Positions 5,127 to 7,758 of a stretch of DNA of 7,758 nt are shown here, one piece after another. The number at the start of each line of letters is the position of its first letter. Position 1 is the stretch's first letter. The notes under the pieces are model-generated. The model searched no databases. It saw only the letters and a list, made by a program, of their open reading frames with translations, and was not told the DNA's origin. Made by a program: the position numbers and the translations under genes. The DNA is from Bacillota bacterium (GTDB lineage: Bacteria; Bacillota; Clostridia; Acetivibrionales; DSM-1351), in contig JAEYTP010000060.1 in NCBI GenBank assembly GCA_023433945.1, forward strand, positions 1 through 7,758, read 5' to 3'.

Positions 5127-5802
5127 CTCCGTAAATCCCTTTCTGCTGATCTCTAACTATTCTGCCTTTATCAATTGCTATAACTCTTTTTTTCATAGAG
5201 TCAACGATACCTTTTTCATGTGTAGCAACAATAACCGTGGTCCCTCTTTGATTAACCTCCATGAGAAGCTTCATAATCTCCCATGAGTTTTCAGGATCAA
5301 GATTACCAGTTGGCTCGTCGGCAATCAACAGTGCTGGATTATTTACTAATGACCTGGCTATGGCTACTCTTTGCTGTTCTCCGCCAGATAGCTGGTTTGG
5401 ATATGCATTTGCCTTACGGCTAAGGCCAACAAGAGCTAACGCCATTGGGACCTGTCTTCTAATTTCCTTTGGAATACACTCAGTTATTTGCATTGCAAAA
5501 GCGATGTTCTCATATACAGTTTTGTTTGGTAATAGTCTAAAATCCTGAAAAACCATACCTAAGCCACGCCTTAAATAAGGTATCTGCTTAGGCTCTAGTG
5601 TTGACATTTGGAAACCATTAACAAATACTTCACCCTCGTTTGCCATTTCTTCGTGCATTAATAGCTTCAAAAGCGTAGACTTACCTGAACCGCTAGATCC
5701 AACAATAAACGCAAAATCACCTTTATTTATCTTCAGGCTCACGTTTTGAAGTGCTATAGTGCCATTTGGATATTTCTTTGATACATTAACTAATTCAACC
5801 AC
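5095..5802 (-). CDS. ftsE: Cell-division ATP-binding protein FtsE
   Basis: A 235-residue cytoplasmic ABC ATPase that powers FtsX. All motifs are intact: Walker A GSSGSGKST (35-43), Q-loop Gln86 in VFQDFRLL, signature LSGGEQQR (138-145), Walker B ALLIADEP (157-164), D-loop GNLD and H-loop His195. The YPNGTIALQNVSL start and the FRLLPNKTVYENIAF segment are characteristic of FtsE. The start is GTG at 5802, supported by AAGGAG (5816-5811) eight bases upstream. The C-terminal tail after about residue 215 (KGIYGDEDTEYKIYS) overlaps the ftsX start. FtsEX does not transport; ATP hydrolysis is transmitted through FtsX to a wall hydrolase, here probably the M23 enzyme two genes on. An extended -10 promoter precedes the gene. 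Confidence 0.97.
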   Translation of the reverse strand: MVELVNVSKKYPNGTIALQNVSLKINKGDFAFIVGSSGSGKSTLLKLLMHEEMANEGEVFVNGFQMSTLEPKQIPYLRRGLGMVFQDFRLLPNKTVYENIAFAMQITECIPKEIRRQVPMALALVGLSRKANAYPNQLSGGEQQRVAIARSLVNNPALLIADEPTGNLDPENSWEIMKLLMEVNQRGTTVIVATHEKGIVDSMKKRVIAIDKGRIVRDQQKGIYGDEDTEYKIYS

Positions 5803-5824
5803 TTTAATTGCTCCTTAAAAGGTT

Positions 5825-5833
5825 ATTATAACA
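5825..5833 (-). promoter_or_regulatory. Extended -10 promoter candidate for ftsE
   Basis: TGTTATAAT (5833-5825) is a perfect extended -10 (TGnTATAAT) in the 46-base gap between the cdaR-like stop and ftsE. No -35 resembling TTGACA is found 16-18 bases upstream. The -10 lies within an 11-base palindrome GTTATTATAAC (5822-5832). The start would be near 5818, giving a leader of about 16 nt that begins just before AAGGAG. Confidence 0.5.
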
Positions 5834-5848
5834 AAAAATTACAGTACA

Positions 5849-6925
5849 CTACTTGTTATTTGCAAGATATTTCTTCACCAACACTGCAACCTTAAAAATC
5901 ACAGCATCGTCAAAACGAGTAAGTTCAAGGCCTGTAATTCTCTTTATCTTTTCAAGCCTGTAAACCAGAGTGTTTCTGTGTACATATAGTTGTCTTGCTG
6001 TCTCACTAACATTTAGGTTATTTTCAAAGAATTTTTGGATTGTCAGCATGGTTTCTGCATCAAGTGAATCATCAGAATTCTCTTTAAATACCTCATCTAA
6101 AAACAGCTGGCACAGAGTGGTAGGAATATGATATACCAATCTACCTATGCCAAGGTTGTTATAGTCAAAAATATTTTTGTCATTTTCAAAAATATTGCCT
6201 ATAATCAAGGACATTTGTGCTTCTTTGTATGATTTTACCAAGTCCTTTACATTGCTTACAATCGTCCCAATTCCAACGTTAGCTTTAATCATTAACTCTG
6301 CATTCAAGGTGTCTACAATTATTCTCGCAATTTTATGAACTTCCTTGTAATCATCCTTGCTCTTGACTTCTTTAATAAGAACAACATTTTCGTTGTCCAC
6401 TACTACAACAAAGTCTTTATTCTTATTGGGGAAAAGGCTTTCAATAATTTCATGTACATGTACATCCTTTTCATTATCTGCAGATATAATAAAGGCAACT
6501 CTGAAAGCAGCATAATCAATATGAAGCTCCTTTGACCTCACCAAAATATCGCCGGGAAGAATGTTCTCTACAATAATATTCTTGATAAATGTATTCTTGT
6601 CGTATTTCTCATCGTAATAACTTTTTAAATTGATTATATTTAATGTAAAAAGTTCAAGATACTTTAGATCCTCTTCAGTACTAGATTGAATAAACGTAAT
6701 GAACTCTATCTTGTTTTTTACATAGACCTTTTTATATATTTTACCGTCTGAACGAACTATCTCGTTCTTGTTTTGAAATAAACCTAAAACGTTACTGTCA
6801 AGCTGACCAATCAATTGAAAGTTAGAGTGAGCAATAATGACTCCGCTTTCGTCAGTTACTCCTATATCTTTTCCTACAATTTCACTGTATTTGTCAGATA
6901 GTGTCTGAAAAAGTTTAACTGACAT
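5849..6925 (-). CDS. CdaR/PucR-family transcriptional regulator (sugar-diacid type)
   Basis: A 358-residue DNA-binding regulator with three parts. The N-terminal sensor (about 5-105, with IGVTDESGVIIAHSN at 21-35) resembles the putative sugar-diacid recognition domain. A middle domain (about 140-260, with GIGTIVSNVKDLVKSYKEA at 218-236) is the degenerate GGDEF-like fold of CdaR proteins. The C-terminal helix-turn-helix is at 302-356 (NVSETARQLYVHRNTLVYRL, then LEKIKRITGL). This order and length fit CdaR, which in E. coli activates glucarate/galactarate genes. The ligand here is unknown, and no diacid catabolic gene is in view. AGGAGG (6936-6931) six bases before the ATG fixes the start. The gene sits between a sugar-importer ATPase and ftsEX, and the short gap to ftsE has no strong terminator, so read-through is possible. 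Confidence 0.9.
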   Translation of the reverse strand: MSVKLFQTLSDKYSEIVGKDIGVTDESGVIIAHSNFQLIGQLDSNVLGLFQNKNEIVRSDGKIYKKVYVKNKIEFITFIQSSTEEDLKYLELFTLNIINLKSYYDEKYDKNTFIKNIIVENILPGDILVRSKELHIDYAAFRVAFIISADNEKDVHVHEIIESLFPNKNKDFVVVVDNENVVLIKEVKSKDDYKEVHKIARIIVDTLNAELMIKANVGIGTIVSNVKDLVKSYKEAQMSLIIGNIFENDKNIFDYNNLGIGRLVYHIPTTLCQLFLDEVFKENSDDSLDAETMLTIQKFFENNLNVSETARQLYVHRNTLVYRLEKIKRITGLELTRFDDAVIFKVAVLVKKYLANNK

Positions 6926-7016
6926 AACATCCTCCTAAAGGCTAAATAGCTCATTTTTTATTTTTCCCCGAATTAAATCTAATTATAGAAATACCTCGAT
7001 AACACAATTTATTAAA

Positions 7017-7045
7017 ATTATACACCAATTTATTTTTTTTGACTA
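7017..7045 (-). promoter_or_regulatory. Candidate promoter(s) for the cdaR-like gene
   Basis: A perfect -10 TATAAT (7022-7017) has a 17-base spacer to TAGTCA (7045-7040, four of six). This falls in the 220-base gap that follows the ABC terminator. A second perfect TATAAT occurs closer to the gene at 6987-6982, but its only TTG-type -35 is at a poor 14-base spacing. The rest of the gap is AT-rich, with no ORF or strong hairpin apart from the terminator at 7088-7117. Confidence 0.5.
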
Positions 7046-7087
7046 CTCAGCATATAACAATTCACACAAATTTTATATTTAAAACAT

Positions 7088-7117
7088 AAAAACGACCATC
7101 AATTTACTTGATGGTCG
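7088..7117 (-). terminator. Terminator of the sugar ABC ATPase gene
   Basis: The minus-strand transcript forms CGACCATCAA (7117-7108) paired with UUGAUGGUCG (7102-7093), a perfect 10-bp stem with a 5-base loop, followed directly by a T-tract (7092-7088). It lies 29 bases past the stop codon and separates this gene from the cdaR-like gene. Confidence 0.92.
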
Positions 7118-7145
7118 CTATAAAATCATATGTTATTTCATTATA

Positions 7146-7757
7146 TTAGTTGATTATTGTACGCTCAGTTTCCTTATCAAATAAGTGAACCTTGTTAGCG
7201 TCAAACGCAACTTTGATTGTGTCACCAGTCTTTGTCTTTGATCTAGCATTAACTCTTGCTGTAACCATTGAAGTTGCACCATCAATTAGCATATATAGGT
7301 AAGTTTCAGCACCAAGCATTTCAACGAGGTCAACATTAGCTTCAACGATACTGTCAGTCATTGACTCAAGATACATAGCTTCGTCATGAATGTTTTCAGG
7401 TCTAATTCCCATGAGAACTTCCTTACCAATGTAATCTGTTCCCTCAAGTTTCTTAGCCTTTCCTTCTGGAAGCTTAACGTCATTCTTTCCGAATATAAGG
7501 TGAATATCGCTTCCACGCTTGTCAAGCATAGCATTTATAAAGTTCATTTGAGGACTTCCGATAAATCCTGCAACGAACATATTGCATGGCTTGTCATAAA
7601 GAGCAGTTGGAGTATCAACCTGTTGGATATAACCATCCTTCATAACAACGATTCTTGTACCCATTGTCATAGCTTCTGTCTGGTCATGTGTAACATATAT
7701 AAATGTTGTATTCAATCTGTTGTGCAATCTTCCGATTTCAGTTCTCATCTGAACTCT
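7146..7757 (-). CDS. ugpC: Sugar ABC importer ATPase, MsmX/UgpC/MalK type (5' part cut by window)
   Basis: The C-terminal 203 or so residues of an ATPase that energises carbohydrate importers. The frame is open to the window edge (R-V-Q precedes the internal Met at 7748), so the true start and Walker motifs lie outside. Visible: RVQMRTEIGRLHNRL, the H-loop VTHDQTEAMTMG, MKDGYIQQVDTP, then FVAGFIGSPQMNF. The TOBE/regulatory C-terminal domain carries MGIRPENIHDE. These are hallmarks of the roughly 365-residue MalK/UgpC/MsmX family. In Firmicutes such ATPases (MsmX) are often shared among several sugar importers whose operons lack their own. The lack of permease or binding-protein genes immediately downstream, and the terminator at 7088-7117, fit a stand-alone multitask ATPase. 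The upstream side is not visible. The symbol reflects the family rather than a proven glycerol-phosphate substrate. Confidence 0.93.
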   Translation of the reverse strand, partial: RVQMRTEIGRLHNRLNTTFIYVTHDQTEAMTMGTRIVVMKDGYIQQVDTPTALYDKPCNMFVAGFIGSPQMNFINAMLDKRGSDIHLIFGKNDVKLPEGKAKKLEGTDYIGKEVLMGIRPENIHDEAMYLESMTDSIVEANVDLVEMLGAETYLYMLIDGATSMVTARVNARSKTKTGDTIKVAFDANKVHLFDKETERTIIN

Positions 7758-7758
7758 G

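Noticed and set aside
5838..5860. Terminator after the cdaR-like gene (AGTA-GTG-TACT followed by a T-run).
   Set aside because: A 4-bp AT-rich stem is too weak to call, although the T-run is real.
6937..6960. Hairpin GCTAAATAGC before the cdaR-like start.
   Set aside because: Only four base pairs with a two-base loop, so no support as a terminator or riboswitch.

Overview
The window is an AT-rich, low-GC Firmicutes chromosome segment. It most likely comes from a spore-forming, anaerobic member of the Clostridia. The ftsE-ftsX-M23 peptidase-S41 peptidase order and the protein sequences look Ruminiclostridium/Clostridium-like to me, but I could run no search. Evidence for a spore-former is an unannotated 55-residue alpha/beta-type small acid-soluble spore protein (SASP) with a sigma-G-type promoter. 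All ten genes I can support lie on the minus strand, so transcription runs from high to low coordinates. I see no plus-strand gene, mobile element, CRISPR array, tRNA or rRNA.

Layout in transcription order. 7757-7146: the C-terminal half of an MsmX/UgpC-type sugar ABC importer ATPase, cut by the window edge and ended by a strong terminator. 7145-6926: a regulatory intergenic region. 6925-5849: a CdaR/PucR-family regulator. 5802-3049: a tight ftsE-ftsX-M23 endopeptidase cluster, preceded by an extended -10 promoter and followed by a hairpin terminator. 2944-1718: a membrane-anchored S41 (CtpA/CtpB-type) protease. 1659-1492: the SASP gene, whose terminator begins inside its coding sequence. 1335-279: a YqeM-like methyltransferase and a short MGMT-family protein, probably one operon. 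166-1: a cold-shock protein, cut by the window edge, with a promoter, a promoter-spanning inverted repeat and a foldable leader.

Functionally, FtsE (cytoplasmic ATPase), FtsX (membrane) and the secreted coiled-coil M23 enzyme form the classic module that couples ATP hydrolysis to cell-wall cleavage at division. The adjacent S41 protease may act on envelope or spore proteins. The CdaR-like regulator and sugar ATPase suggest nearby carbohydrate control.

I found no convincing undescribed multi-gene system; this looks like core chromosome. The most useful items are the small spore gene with its promoter, the cold-shock control region, and several start-site corrections.
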